From: JAWKZG01 sp041396125
GTDB taxonomy: Bacteria; Pseudomonadota; Gammaproteobacteria; Competibacterales; Competibacteraceae
DNA length: 64,000 nucleotides
NCBI GenBank assembly: GCA_041396125.1
Contig: JAWKZG010000005.1
Coordinates: forward strand, 124,001 to 188,000
Direction of reading: 5' to 3'
Shown: piece after piece, positions 43,189 through 54,379 of the stretch
Numbering within the stretch: the stretch's first letter is position 1
Layout: every line of letters starts with the position of its first letter
Made by a program: the position numbers and the translations under genes
Notes under the pieces: model-generated
What the model was told of the DNA's origin: nothing
Databases searched by the model: none
What the model saw: the letters and a program-made list of their open reading frames with translations, nothing else

Positions 43189-43377
43189 GCTGGTACTGCT
43201 GCTAATACCAGATTAATGTCAGTTATCTATAATGTCCGTCTTATATCAGAATTTCTTAATATTATATATCGTAAACACATTCCTGCTTGCCAATTACGAA
43301 ATCAGCCCCATTTTAGATGTGTCCTTATGACGGAGTTCCTGTCGCATGTCGCTTTAGTAATAGCGATCCTTAATGCC

Positions 43378-43405
43378 TTGACAGGCGCTTTCATATGACT
43401 ATTAT
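43378..43405 (+). promoter_or_regulatory. groESL promoter (sigma-70 type)
   Basis: TTGACA at 43378-43383 and TATTAT at 43400-43405 with a 16-base spacer. The -10 runs into the CIRCE operator, so bound HrcA would block RNA polymerase. This is the expected arrangement for HrcA control. Confidence 0.7.
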
Positions 43406-43431
43406 TAGCACTCGCTGGCGGTGAGTGCTAA
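43405..43431. promoter_or_regulatory. CIRCE operator (HrcA binding site)
   Basis: TTAGCACTC, nine bases, GAGTGCTAA: an exact match to the CIRCE consensus, located 71 bases before the groES ATG. The HrcA repressor binds it and releases it on heat stress. Some gammaproteobacteria use HrcA/CIRCE in addition to or instead of sigma-32; enteric bacteria do not. Confidence 0.95.
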
Positions 43432-43501
43432 TATATTGGTACTCATATAGACCAATAAACGTCCATCTTCGTTCGACCAAGAATTTTTAGGAGAGACCTC
43501 A

Positions 43502-43792
43502 ATGAGCATTCGTCCTTTGCATGACCGCGTCATCATCAAGCGGCTGGACTCGGAAACCAAGTCCGCCGGCGGCATTGTACTGCCCGATTCGGCTGCCGAA
43601 AAACCTTCGCGCGGCAAAGTCGTCGCGGTTGGTAACGGCAAACACCTCGACAACGGCGAAGTGCGTTCGCTGGATGTCAAAGTCGGTGACGAAGTGTTGT
43701 TCGGCAAATATTCCGGCAGCGAAGTCAAAGTGGATGGCGATGATCTGATCGTCATGCGCGAAGACGAAATCATGGCTGTTATCGAAGGCTAA
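43502..43792 (+). CDS. groES: Co-chaperonin GroES
   Basis: The 96-residue co-chaperonin that caps the GroEL folding chamber. Typical sequence throughout: IRPLHDRVIIKRLDSETKSAGGIVLPDSAAEKPSRGKVVAVGNG (mobile loop about 16-35) and DEVLFGKYSGSEVKVDGDDLIVMREDEIMAVIEG. A TTTAGGAGAG site precedes the ATG. First gene of the groESL operon, under the CIRCE operator. Confidence 0.98.
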   Translation: MSIRPLHDRVIIKRLDSETKSAGGIVLPDSAAEKPSRGKVVAVGNGKHLDNGEVRSLDVKVGDEVLFGKYSGSEVKVDGDDLIVMREDEIMAVIEG

Positions 43793-43832
43793 TCGCCCAT
43801 TTAATCCCCGTTTCCCCAGGAGTTAGTTTCTC

Positions 43833-45491
<1,659 letters not shown>

Positions 45492-45518
45492 GCCTCCCCC
45501 CTGTCCTGAGCTATACCC

Positions 45519-45562
45519 ACAACCCCCGCTCCGAGATAAACCGGAGCGGGGGTTGTTTTTTG
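45519..45562 (+). terminator. Rho-independent terminator of groESL
   Basis: ACAACCCCCGCTCCG (45519-45533) pairs perfectly over 15 bp with CGGAGCGGGGGTTGT (45542-45556), with an 8-base loop and a following run of T. This is a textbook intrinsic terminator, placed 28 bases after the groEL stop. Confidence 0.95.
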
Positions 45563-45571
45563 TTACAGGTT

Positions 45572-45661
45572 ATGGTCACTGAGCCATCCCGATCTGCGCG
45601 TCAGCGCACGGATTCGGCACTGCTGGATTTCATCCGCGAGCAGGTGCAGACCAACCGGTAG
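45572..45661 (+). CDS. Possible 29-residue ORF after the groESL terminator
   Basis: ATG frame starting MVTEPSRSARQRTDSALLDF and ending in TNR. Amphipathic and basic, without a ribosome binding site. It may be a remnant or chance; the rest of 45662-45813 holds no recognisable feature. Confidence 0.2.
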   Translation: MVTEPSRSARQRTDSALLDFIREQVQTNR

Positions 45662-45813
45662 CAATTAAATGGCTCTCCAGTGGCCTGAAGTCACTCGACA
45701 TGGTGGCTTTTTATCAATAACGTAGCGGCTATTGACAGCACACTGGGCCGTCGCACCATGCCAGCCTTCCATCATCGACCCGCTCATCAGTCTGACACAT
45801 CGCACAGTTGCCC

Positions 45814-46998
45814 ATGACTCGCCGCAACCGTTGGCTTTGCCTCCTGGCAGGAAGCCTGATCATAGCGCTGGCACTCAGTCCCTATCTGATCGGCTGGCAG
45901 ATTGAGCATCAACTTAACGCGCAGGATTCGCCGCTTCAAGCAAGCTCGGCGCACACGCCGGCGCTGCAAATCCGGACGCTTCAGCGCGGCTGGCTGAGCA
46001 GTCAGGCCAGCAGCACCCTGGCGTTGCCTGGCACCCGCCTCGAGCTGCAACACAACATCGAACACGGGCCGCTCTCACTAAGCTGGCGACAACCTGCTCT
46101 GGCTGCATTGCATACTGTTCTGCCCGGCCCGCAGTGTCGCCGGATTGGTATCGATTGCGCGCAAACCTCCCTGGTGCTGAACTCGCTGCTGCAATGGGAC
46201 GGCAGCAGCCAGCATCGTCTCAACATTCCCTATCTGCGAACCACGCAGTTTAGCCTGTTGAATGCAGACAGCAGCTTGCGTTTGCCTGCCTTCTCCCAGT
46301 CGCAACAAGCAGACGCCCTAGCTGTTATACCCACTGCTGTCGAGTTCAGTCTGCAGGCCGATCAGGTGCAGGCCCTAGCATTGTTCCAACTGAATGCGTT
46401 GCGTGCCGCTTTACAGATGAAGCCAGCGGAAAATGAGCTGGTGTTACGGTCACAACTCAGCGCTGGCGCTATTATCTGGCAGCAGCACAACTGGGGTGAT
46501 CTGCGTCTTGAGCTACACGCCGAGCCGCTGGATACGGCCTTGCTGCTGCAGCTGCTGCAACAGCAACAGGCGGTTGATCAGCTGCTGGCGCTACAAAACT
46601 GGTTGACAGAAAAGCCGCTTTTCAGGCTGGAGCAGCTGTCGCTTGATCAGGCCAGACTGACGGCTCAGGGTAAGGTTCGGCTGCGTCCGGTCGAACTCTG
46701 GCAATTACTGCCTCGCCCCTCTCTGCAGACCCTGCTGTTGGCGCTGCTGGAATCCGCCGAGCTGGAATTGCGTATCGCGCCGGAACTGGCCGAACAACTG
46801 CTGGCGTTCTGGCACAGCGGCGAGATTTCCAGCCAGGCTATAGCGCGCGCACGCCAGCAATTGCGCGCCTGGTCACGAGCAGGTTTCGTCGATCTGCGCG
46901 ATAATTATCTTCATAGCCACCTCGTTTTCAAAGATAATCAGTTGTTCGGGCAACCGCCCACACGATTATCTAACCAGAGCATGCCCACGCATGAATGA
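45814..46998 (+). CDS. DUF945/YdgA-like protein
   Basis: A 394-residue protein with one N-terminal transmembrane or signal segment (NRWLCLLAGSLIIALALSPYLIGWQIEHQLN) followed by a Gln- and Leu-rich periplasmic region with the DUF945 look (LQIRTLQRGWLSSQASSTLAL, ELQHNIEHGPLS). Function is not established for the family. ATG 45814 is chosen over the in-frame TTG at 45808. Its end overlaps glnE by 8 bases, so it may influence glnE translation. Confidence 0.65.
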   Translation: MTRRNRWLCLLAGSLIIALALSPYLIGWQIEHQLNAQDSPLQASSAHTPALQIRTLQRGWLSSQASSTLALPGTRLELQHNIEHGPLSLSWRQPALAALHTVLPGPQCRRIGIDCAQTSLVLNSLLQWDGSSQHRLNIPYLRTTQFSLLNADSSLRLPAFSQSQQADALAVIPTAVEFSLQADQVQALALFQLNALRAALQMKPAENELVLRSQLSAGAIIWQQHNWGDLRLELHAEPLDTALLLQLLQQQQAVDQLLALQNWLTEKPLFRLEQLSLDQARLTAQGKVRLRPVELWQLLPRPSLQTLLLALLESAELELRIAPELAEQLLAFWHSGEISSQAIARARQQLRAWSRAGFVDLRDNYLHSHLVFKDNQLFGQPPTRLSNQSMPTHE

Positions 46999-49894
46999 TT
47001 TTCACACTGCACTAAGCACCTTGCCTAAACTGCTGCACAAGGACCTGCTGATACATTGGGAGTTGTTCCAGGATAATGCCGCCCGGCAGCAGCTCGAGAT
47101 GCCCGATAATCCGGCCTTCTGGCAACAGCTGGTGCAGGTCTGGGGTAGCAGCGAATTTGTCGCCCGCGCCTGCATCCGGGAACCGGACCTGCTGCTCGAA
47201 CTAAGCCAGCAGCAACTGCAGTCGCCCTGTCATGCCCAGCAGTTGCGTGACCAGCTGACGCAGGCCCTGGCCGGCTGTGAAGACAATGACAGTCTGCTCA
47301 GCGAGCGCTTGCGTACGTTCCGACGGCGCCAGATGGCACGTATTGCCTGGCGCGATCTGGCCGGCATCGCTGATGTGACAACCATATTGCGCGAGCTTTC
47401 TGATCTGGCCGATGTCATCCTGGACGAAACCCTGCAAAGACTGTACGACGGACTCTGCCAGCGCTACGGCACACCGCGCGGTGAAGACGGCGAACCACAG
47501 CAATTGATAGTATTGGGCATGGGCAAACTGGGTGGACAGGAACTGAATTTCTCCTCCGATATTGATCTGATCTTCGCCTTTCCCCAACGCGGTCAGAGCG
47601 ACGGCAGCAAAAGTATCGATAATGAAGATTTTTTCCGCCGCCTGAGCCAAAAGCTGATCAAACTGCTGTCTGAAATGACGGCTGAGGGCTTTGTTTACCG
47701 GGTTGATATGCGGTTACGTCCGTTCGGCGCTTCCGGCCCGCTGGCTATCCCGTTCAGCGCTTTTGAAGATTATTATCAGACCCATGGCCGGGAATGGGAA
47801 CGCTACGCCATGATCAAGGCCCGGGTGGTGGCGGGCGATAAAGCACAGGGCGAACTCCTGCTGCAATCCCTGCAGCCGTTTGTGTACCGGCGCTATCTGG
47901 ATTACGGTGCGTTTGAGTCCCTGCGTCAGATGAAAGCACTGATTGCCCAGGAAGTCGAACGAAAGGGCTTGCGCCGCAACGTCAAACTGGGCCCCGGCGG
48001 CATCCGTGAAATCGAATTTATCGGCCAGGCGTTTCAGCTGATCTATGGCGGACGTGAGCCCGAACTGCGACAGCGCAGTCTGCTGCCGGTACTGGATTAT
48101 CTGGCTGCCAGTGGCCGCCTTAGCGAGGATACCGTGGACGCGTTGCAGCAGGCGTATTTCTTCCTGCGCCGCACGGAAAACCGCCTGCAGGCCTGGTCCG
48201 ATCAGCAGACCCACAATCTGCCTCTGGAAAAACCGGCTAAATTACGACTGGCCTACAGCATGGGCTGTTCCGACTGGCCCGTCTTTGTGTCTGAATTGCT
48301 GGCCCATGTGGCCAATGTGAAAGAACAATTCCAGCTGGTATTTGCCGCTGAACAGACCGAACACTCGCAAGGCGGCAGCAGTGGGGTGGATCTTGGCAGT
48401 CTGTGGGATGATGCAAAACCCGACGAAGACAGCCTGGCACAACTGCGCGAACAGGGTTTCGCAGCACCGGAACAGGCCCTGCGCAGTCTGCAAAGATTGC
48501 ATGACAGCTTCAGCTACCGGGCGCTCAGCCAGCAGGGCAGAGCCCGTCTGCATCAATTACTGCCCCTGCTGCTGCACACGGTGAGTCAGGTCGAACAGCC
48601 GGAAACCACCCTGGATCGCCTGGTTCATTTGCTGGAAGCCATTGCCCGCCGTTCCGTCTATCTGGCGCTGCTGGTGGAAAGCCCGGTAGCGCTGAACCAA
48701 CTGGTCAAGCTGTGTGCCGCCAGCCCGCTGCTGGCCGATTATCTATCCCGCTATCCATTGCTGCTGGATGAACTCCTGAACCCGGCCACTCTGTATCAGC
48801 CGCTCGGGCGCAGCGGCCTGGAACAAGAGCTGGAACGCGAACTCAGCCGTGCCGGCGACAACGACGAGGAACGCCGCGTCGATGCGTTGCGGCACTTTAA
48901 ACAGACCAATGAGCTACGCGTCGCAGCTGCCGATATCACTGGCGTTATCAATCTGATGGAGGTCAGTGATCATCTCACGGAAATCGCCGAAGTCGTGCTG
49001 AGCAGAGTGCTGACGTTGGCCTGGAGTGAACTGATTGCGCGCTTCGGACGCCCCCGCTGTCTGATCGAGGGTCAACCCTATGAGCCCGCACTGGCGATCA
49101 TCGCCTACGGTAAACTTGGTGGCATCGAGCTGGGCTACGGTTCTGATCTGGATCTGGTGTTTCTGCACGACAGCAGCGGTGAGCAGCAATATACTGATGG
49201 TGCCAAACAAATCGACAACGCCAGCTTTTTCGCCAAGCTGGCACAGCGTATTATCCATTGGCTGAGCGCGCACACCACCGCCGGTGTACTGTACGAGGTC
49301 GATACCCGCCTGCGCCCCAGCGGGCGTTCCGGGTTATTAGTCAGCAGTTTCTCGGCCTTTGCCGAATACCAGCGCCACCAGGCCTGGACCTGGGAACATC
49401 AGGCCCTGGTGCGTACCCGTGTGATAGCCGGCCCGAAGCGACTCAACCAGCGTTTTCAGGAATTGCGCCAGGAAATTCTCTGTCAGCCCCGTGAACGCAC
49501 CAAGCTGCGCCAGGAGGTCAAGGAAATGCGCGAGCGGATGCGGCTAGAACTCGGCAATCGCAAGCCCGGCATGTTTCATGTCAAACAGGATCGTGGCGGT
49601 ATTGCTGACGTCGAGTTCATCGTGCAATACGCAGTACTGGCCTATGCCCACGATGAGCCACTGCTGGCCCGGCACAGCGATAATATTCGCCAGATCAGTG
49701 CCCTGGAAGTCGGTGAAATCCTGACCAGTTTCGAAGCCAGCCAATTACGCGACAGCTACCGTAATCTGCGCCGGCGGGCACATCAGTTGCGCTTGCAAGA
49801 GCAAGGCAATCTGGTTGAGGACAGCGACCTGAGCGAAGAACGGGAAAGCGTGATCCGCATCTGGCAAAAACTGTTGGAAACCGATAGCGCTTAA
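46991..49894 (+). CDS. glnE: Bifunctional glutamine synthetase adenylyltransferase / adenylyl-removing enzyme
   Basis: Regulates glutamine synthetase by adding or removing AMP on a tyrosine, in response to PII. The 967-residue protein has two nucleotidyltransferase cores: GMGKLGGQELNFSSDIDLIFAFP (about 176-198) for the AR side, and AYGKLGGIELGYGSDLDLVFLHD (about 703-725) for the AT side, each with the paired Asp metal ligands. R-helix linker and C-terminal PII-uridylyl-related helices follow (FHVKQDRGGIADVEFIVQYAVL). Length and motif spacing agree with E. coli GlnE. It starts within the end of the DUF945 gene. Confidence 0.96.
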   Translation: MNDFHTALSTLPKLLHKDLLIHWELFQDNAARQQLEMPDNPAFWQQLVQVWGSSEFVARACIREPDLLLELSQQQLQSPCHAQQLRDQLTQALAGCEDNDSLLSERLRTFRRRQMARIAWRDLAGIADVTTILRELSDLADVILDETLQRLYDGLCQRYGTPRGEDGEPQQLIVLGMGKLGGQELNFSSDIDLIFAFPQRGQSDGSKSIDNEDFFRRLSQKLIKLLSEMTAEGFVYRVDMRLRPFGASGPLAIPFSAFEDYYQTHGREWERYAMIKARVVAGDKAQGELLLQSLQPFVYRRYLDYGAFESLRQMKALIAQEVERKGLRRNVKLGPGGIREIEFIGQAFQLIYGGREPELRQRSLLPVLDYLAASGRLSEDTVDALQQAYFFLRRTENRLQAWSDQQTHNLPLEKPAKLRLAYSMGCSDWPVFVSELLAHVANVKEQFQLVFAAEQTEHSQGGSSGVDLGSLWDDAKPDEDSLAQLREQGFAAPEQALRSLQRLHDSFSYRALSQQGRARLHQLLPLLLHTVSQVEQPETTLDRLVHLLEAIARRSVYLALLVESPVALNQLVKLCAASPLLADYLSRYPLLLDELLNPATLYQPLGRSGLEQELERELSRAGDNDEERRVDALRHFKQTNELRVAAADITGVINLMEVSDHLTEIAEVVLSRVLTLAWSELIARFGRPRCLIEGQPYEPALAIIAYGKLGGIELGYGSDLDLVFLHDSSGEQQYTDGAKQIDNASFFAKLAQRIIHWLSAHTTAGVLYEVDTRLRPSGRSGLLVSSFSAFAEYQRHQAWTWEHQALVRTRVIAGPKRLNQRFQELRQEILCQPRERTKLRQEVKEMRERMRLELGNRKPGMFHVKQDRGGIADVEFIVQYAVLAYAHDEPLLARHSDNIRQISALEVGEILTSFEASQLRDSYRNLRRRAHQLRLQEQGNLVEDSDLSEERESVIRIWQKLLETDSA

Positions 49895-49944
49895 AAGCCC
49901 TATCGCATTAAAATGCAATATTTTTCGACTGGAGATTTAAGATT

Positions 49945-50865
49945 ATGAGTATGGCTGATCGGGACGGCGTGATCTGGTATGACGGCCAATTAGTGCCCTG
50001 GCGTGAAGCCACCACCCATGTACTGACTCACACACTGCATTACGGCATGGGTATCTTTGAAGGTATACGGGCTTACAAAACCGAGCGTGGCACCTCGATT
50101 TTCCGGTTGCAGGAACATACCCAACGATTTCTCCGCTCCGCCAAGATCCTGGGCATGAAGCTGCCGCTGGAAGCCGGGACCATTAACGACGCGTGTCGCA
50201 CGGTGATGCGGGAGAACGGCCTGACCGATGGCTATATTCGTCCGATGTCATTCTATGGCTCCGAAGGCATGGGGCTGCGCGCCAATAATCTGCAAGTCCA
50301 CACCATTGTAGCCGCCTGGGAGTGGCCTGCTTATTTGGGCTCGGAAGGACTGGAGCGTGGCATCCGGGTACGAGTGGCTTCCTATACCCGGCATCATGTC
50401 AATGCCGCGATGGCCAAAGCCAAATGCAACGGCAATTACGTTAACTCCACGCTTGCCTTGCACGAAGCCTTGCGCGATGGCTTCGATGAAGCCATCCTGC
50501 TGGACGCCCAGGGTTATGTGGCCGAGGGCAGCGGCGAAAATATTTTTATCGTGCGCAACGGCAAGCTGTATACCCCGCCGCTGACCTCAGTGCTGGAAGG
50601 TATCACGCGGGATACCGTGCTGACGCTATGCGAGGAACTGGGCCTGCAAGTGCAGGAACGGCTGATGACCCGGGACGAACTCTACGTTGCCGACGAGGTC
50701 TTTTTTACGGGTACTGCCGCCGAAGTGACGCCCATCCGTGAAGTCGATGGTCGCACGATTGGCGACGGTAGCCGCGGACCGATCACCGAGCGCCTGCAAA
50801 GCCTGTATTTCGATCAGGTTTACGGGCGCCGTGATACCCATTCCGATTGGTTGGATTTAGTCTGA
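49945..50865 (+). CDS. ilvE: Branched-chain amino acid aminotransferase
   Basis: PLP enzyme making valine, leucine and isoleucine from their 2-keto acids with glutamate. The 306-residue sequence shows VIWYDGQLVPWREATTHVLTHTLHYGMGIFEGIRAY, EHTQRFLRSAKIL, PLP-binding Lys at about 160 in AKAKCNGNYVNSTLAL, EGSGENIFIVRNGKLYTPP and GTAAEVTPIREVDGRTIG. A GGAG site lies ahead of the ATG. It follows glnE by 50 bases; the two likely share transcription. Confidence 0.96.
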   Translation: MSMADRDGVIWYDGQLVPWREATTHVLTHTLHYGMGIFEGIRAYKTERGTSIFRLQEHTQRFLRSAKILGMKLPLEAGTINDACRTVMRENGLTDGYIRPMSFYGSEGMGLRANNLQVHTIVAAWEWPAYLGSEGLERGIRVRVASYTRHHVNAAMAKAKCNGNYVNSTLALHEALRDGFDEAILLDAQGYVAEGSGENIFIVRNGKLYTPPLTSVLEGITRDTVLTLCEELGLQVQERLMTRDELYVADEVFFTGTAAEVTPIREVDGRTIGDGSRGPITERLQSLYFDQVYGRRDTHSDWLDLV

Positions 50866-50884
50866 GTTTTACGGAGAGCATCTT

Positions 50885-51082
50885 ATGAGCGCTACCCAGC
50901 AACCATTACCGCCAAATGCGGAAACACGTTACGAAATCACCCGCGCCGATCTGCCTCTGTCCTGTCCACTGCCCAGCATGTCGCTCTGGAATTCGCATCC
51001 CAAAGTTTATCTGGAGATCGAAAAAACCGGCACAGCGAAATGTCCGTATTGCGGGGCAGATTTTGTCCTGGTTGACAAATAA
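50885..51082 (+). CDS. Small zinc-finger protein (CHCC type)
   Basis: A 65-residue protein with a Cys-His-Cys-Cys arrangement: SCPLPSMSLWNSHPKVYL and AKCPYCGADFVLVD, as in the zf-CHCC family (related to mitochondrial complex I accessory proteins) that is found after ilvE in many gammaproteobacteria. A GGAGAGC site precedes the ATG. Its role in bacteria is unknown; it probably binds one zinc ion. Confidence 0.85.
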   Translation: MSATQQPLPPNAETRYEITRADLPLSCPLPSMSLWNSHPKVYLEIEKTGTAKCPYCGADFVLVDK

Positions 51083-51139
51083 TCCAGGCGCAGGCCAGCT
51101 GATATAATTTTACGGCTGACCGCAACGCATAAACGCTGA

Positions 51140-53146
51140 TCAGGCCTTGTCCGCCAGCATCCCTTTCAGCAGTTCGAGATGGGAGCGGCCACGGGCCTGA
51201 CGCTCTTCCGGTGGCAGCGGTTTATCCACCCCTTCCCAGCGCAGATCCTCAGCCGGCAATTCCTCCAGAAACCGGCTGGGGTCGCATTCTTCCCATTCGC
51301 CATAGCGTTTACGCCGTTTGGCCAGCGTGATAATCAGGCTGCGCTGGGCGCGGGTAATACCGACATAGGTTAAACGGCGCTCTTCTTCCAGCTGACCTTC
51401 CTGCACGCTGTTACGATGAGGTAATAAATCCTCTTCCATGCCCACCATAAACACATGCGGGAACTCCAACCCCTTGGCGGTATGCAAAGTCATCAGTGCA
51501 ACAGCATCCTGTTCACTGTCATCGCTTTCCCGATCCAGACGGTCGACCAGCGTCATACGCGCCACCATGGCAGCCAGGCTTAAATTTTCCTGCTCCTGCA
51601 GCCGCTCCATCCAGTCGAGCAGTTCATCGACATTAGCAAGCCGGCGCTCAGCCTGACGCGGATCATTACTTTCACTTTTGAGCCATTCCCGGTAGCGGCA
51701 ATCGTCGATCAAATCACGCACCAGCTGCACCGGTTCAGCGGTGTCCGTTTGGGCGCTCAGACGCTGCAGCCAGCGCGCAAAGACCTGCAGTCTTTGCAGC
51801 GGCCGCTCCGACAACAGCTGGCCCAGCCCCAGTTCGGTGCTTGCTGCCAGCAAAGATACACTGCGCTGGTTGGCATACACAGCCAGTTTTTCCAGGGTGC
51901 TCGGCCCCAGTTCGCGGCGTGGCGTATTGGCAACCCGTAAAAAGGCGACGTCATCATCAGGATTCACCAGCAACCGCAGGTATGCCAGTAAATCCTTCAC
52001 CTCGACATAATCGAAAAACGAGTTGCCGCCGCTGATACGATAAGGAATACGATGGTCTCGCAAACGCTGTTCCAACAGGCGGGCCTGATGATTACTGCGG
52101 TATAAAATCGCATAGTCGCTATAGCGTGTGCTGTGCTTGAATTTATGGGTCAGCAGTTCGGCCGCTACCCGATCCGCTTCGTGTTCAGCATGTTTGCAAA
52201 CAATGATCCGTACCGGCTCGCCGTGACCGAGTTCGCTCCAGAGCTTTTTTTCAAACACATGCGAATTGCGCGCAATCAATTGATTGGCAATTTTCAGAAT
52301 CCGCCGCACCGAACGGTAATTCTGTTCCAGCTTGATCAGCTTCAGTTGCGGAAAATCGTCCGCCAGCAGACGCAGGTTTTCCGGTTGTGCCCCGCGCCAG
52401 GCATAAATCGACTGGTCATCATCGCCCACTACCGTCAATGCACCGCGCGCGCCCACCAGCGCTTTAACCAGCTGATACTGACAGGTGTTGGTGTCCTGGT
52501 ATTCGTCGATCAATAAATAGCGGATGCGGTTTTGCCAGGTTTCCAGGATATCCGGGTGATCATCGAATAACACCAGCGGCAGCAGAATCAGATCATCGAA
52601 ATCCACCGCGTTATAGGCTTGCAATTGTCGGGTATAATCGACATACACGTTAGCGGCCAGCTGTTGCAACTCATCCTCGCTTGCGCTGGCAGCCTGGTGC
52701 GGCAGGATGCGGGCACTTTTCCAGCGTGATATCTGCCATTGGATGGCCTGCACTTTGCTGGTGTCGCTGTCACCCGGAGCCAGGTCCTGGATCAATTGCA
52801 GGCTGTCGCGTGCATCATAAATGCTGAACCTGGCTTTAAAACCGAGCGCTTTATGTTCGCGTCGGATAATATCCAGACCCAGGGTGTGAAACGTCGATAC
52901 CCGCAACCCCTGCGCAGCCTGACCGCGCAGCAGCTTGCCGACCCGCTCGCGCATTTCGCGGGCGGCTTTATTGGTGAAGGTCACCGCCGCGATACTGTAG
53001 GCCGGCATCCCGCACTCACGCACCAGATAGGCTATTTTCTGCGTGATAACACGGGTTTTACCGCTGCCAGCACCTGCCAGCACCAGTAATGGACCATTGA
53101 TATAGCGTACGGCTGCTTGTTGTTGAGGATTAAGTTGCGCTGCCAT
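51140..53146 (-). CDS. rep: ATP-dependent DNA helicase Rep
   Basis: SF1A 3'-5' helicase that clears protein roadblocks ahead of the replisome. The 668-residue protein has motif Ia/Walker A LLVLAGAGSGKTRVITQKIAYLV (about 19-41), motif II LLIDEYQDTN, motif III GDDDQSIYAWRGAQ, motif IV LEQNYRS, motif V TLHTAKGLEFPHVFMVGMEEDLLPH and motif VI EERRLTYVGITRAQRSL. Length and motif order match Rep rather than the longer UvrD. It diverges from the MFS gene with 32 bases between starts and converges with the zinc-finger gene. Confidence 0.93.
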   Translation of the reverse strand: MAAQLNPQQQAAVRYINGPLLVLAGAGSGKTRVITQKIAYLVRECGMPAYSIAAVTFTNKAAREMRERVGKLLRGQAAQGLRVSTFHTLGLDIIRREHKALGFKARFSIYDARDSLQLIQDLAPGDSDTSKVQAIQWQISRWKSARILPHQAASASEDELQQLAANVYVDYTRQLQAYNAVDFDDLILLPLVLFDDHPDILETWQNRIRYLLIDEYQDTNTCQYQLVKALVGARGALTVVGDDDQSIYAWRGAQPENLRLLADDFPQLKLIKLEQNYRSVRRILKIANQLIARNSHVFEKKLWSELGHGEPVRIIVCKHAEHEADRVAAELLTHKFKHSTRYSDYAILYRSNHQARLLEQRLRDHRIPYRISGGNSFFDYVEVKDLLAYLRLLVNPDDDVAFLRVANTPRRELGPSTLEKLAVYANQRSVSLLAASTELGLGQLLSERPLQRLQVFARWLQRLSAQTDTAEPVQLVRDLIDDCRYREWLKSESNDPRQAERRLANVDELLDWMERLQEQENLSLAAMVARMTLVDRLDRESDDSEQDAVALMTLHTAKGLEFPHVFMVGMEEDLLPHRNSVQEGQLEEERRLTYVGITRAQRSLIITLAKRRKRYGEWEECDPSRFLEELPAEDLRWEGVDKPLPPEERQARGRSHLELLKGMLADKA

Positions 53147-53178
53147 AATTCAAGACAGATAAAGAAATAGACACTAGC

Positions 53179-54363
53179 ATGAATTTCCTGAAACGTAACG
53201 TCGTATTACTGGCTTTGTGCCAGGCCATGATGATAACCGGTACCTCATTGATTTTGAGCAGCGCGGCCCTGGTCGGTCAACAGATCGGCGGCGCAGCGCT
53301 GGCCACTGTGCCGCTGGGCCTGATGTTTCTCGGCAATATGAGCATGATGTTCCCGGCCTCCTTGCTGATGAAGCATTATGGCCGTCGGGCGGGTTTTACA
53401 CTGGGTGTGCTGCTGGCTCTGCTGGGTGCAGGTTTATGCGCCCTGGGTGTATCACAGGGGAATTTTATACTGTTTTCACTGGGCGCAATGGCCATTGGCA
53501 TGTTTAACGGCACCGGTCAGTTTTTTCGCTTCGCAGCGGCCGATGCTGCCAGTGCCGATTACCGCAGCCGGGCTATTTCCTGGGTCCTGGCCGGCGGGGT
53601 GCTGGCGGCTTTGCTTGGCCCCAATCTGGCGGCCTTGACCCGTACCAGTTTTACGGTTGAATTTGCCGGTAGCTATGCTGCTTTGATCGGGGTTTATCTG
53701 ATTGCATTAACCTTGATCTCCGCTCTCAGAATACCTCTGCCCACGCAGGAAGAACGCCGCAGCGGTGGCCGACCGCTGGCTGGCATCGTGCGCCAGCCCA
53801 AGTTTATCGTTGCTGTGCTTGGTGCCACAGTTGGCTACGGCGTGATGAACCTGGTCATGACGGCAACTCCTCTCGCCATGCATGCCTACGAACACCCTTT
53901 CGGTTCCACTGCGCTGGTTATCCAGTGGCATGTGCTGGGCATGTTCCTGCCATCGTTTTTCACGGGTCATCTGATTCGCTATTGCGGCGTTTTGAATATC
54001 ATGCTGCTGGGTGGGCTGGCGTTGCTGGCTTGCGTCATCGTCAATTTATTAGGGGTGGATGTGCCGCATTTTATGGCGGCGCTGATTCTACTCGGCCTCG
54101 GCTGGAATTTTTTATATATCGGTGCCAGCACCTTGCTGACAGAGACTTATGAGCCCGCCGAAAAAGCCAAAACCCAGGCTTTGCATGATTTCATTGTGTT
54201 TTCGACCGTCACCGTTACCGCGTTCAGCGCGGGCGCTATTCATGGCCATTTTGGCTGGCAGATGATTAACCTGGGGGTGCTGCCTTTGATCGCGCTGACA
54301 CTGCTGGCCACCAGCTGGTTGTATTTACAGCGCAAGCAGCCTGCGCCAACACCGGCAGGTTAA
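53179..54363 (+). CDS. Major facilitator superfamily transporter
   Basis: A 394-residue protein with about 12 hydrophobic segments (first pair about 10-30 and 40-62). It has the MFS loop-2/3 motif MKHYGRRAGFTLGVLLALLGA and a similar element near residue 255. Substrate class is not evident; it resembles small-molecule or drug efflux permeases. It is divergent from rep and convergent with the exported-protein genes. Confidence 0.8.
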   Translation: MNFLKRNVVLLALCQAMMITGTSLILSSAALVGQQIGGAALATVPLGLMFLGNMSMMFPASLLMKHYGRRAGFTLGVLLALLGAGLCALGVSQGNFILFSLGAMAIGMFNGTGQFFRFAAADAASADYRSRAISWVLAGGVLAALLGPNLAALTRTSFTVEFAGSYAALIGVYLIALTLISALRIPLPTQEERRSGGRPLAGIVRQPKFIVAVLGATVGYGVMNLVMTATPLAMHAYEHPFGSTALVIQWHVLGMFLPSFFTGHLIRYCGVLNIMLLGGLALLACVIVNLLGVDVPHFMAALILLGLGWNFLYIGASTLLTETYEPAEKAKTQALHDFIVFSTVTVTAFSAGAIHGHFGWQMINLGVLPLIALTLLATSWLYLQRKQPAPTPAG

Positions 54364-54379
54364 ACATTGATTAGAGCGG

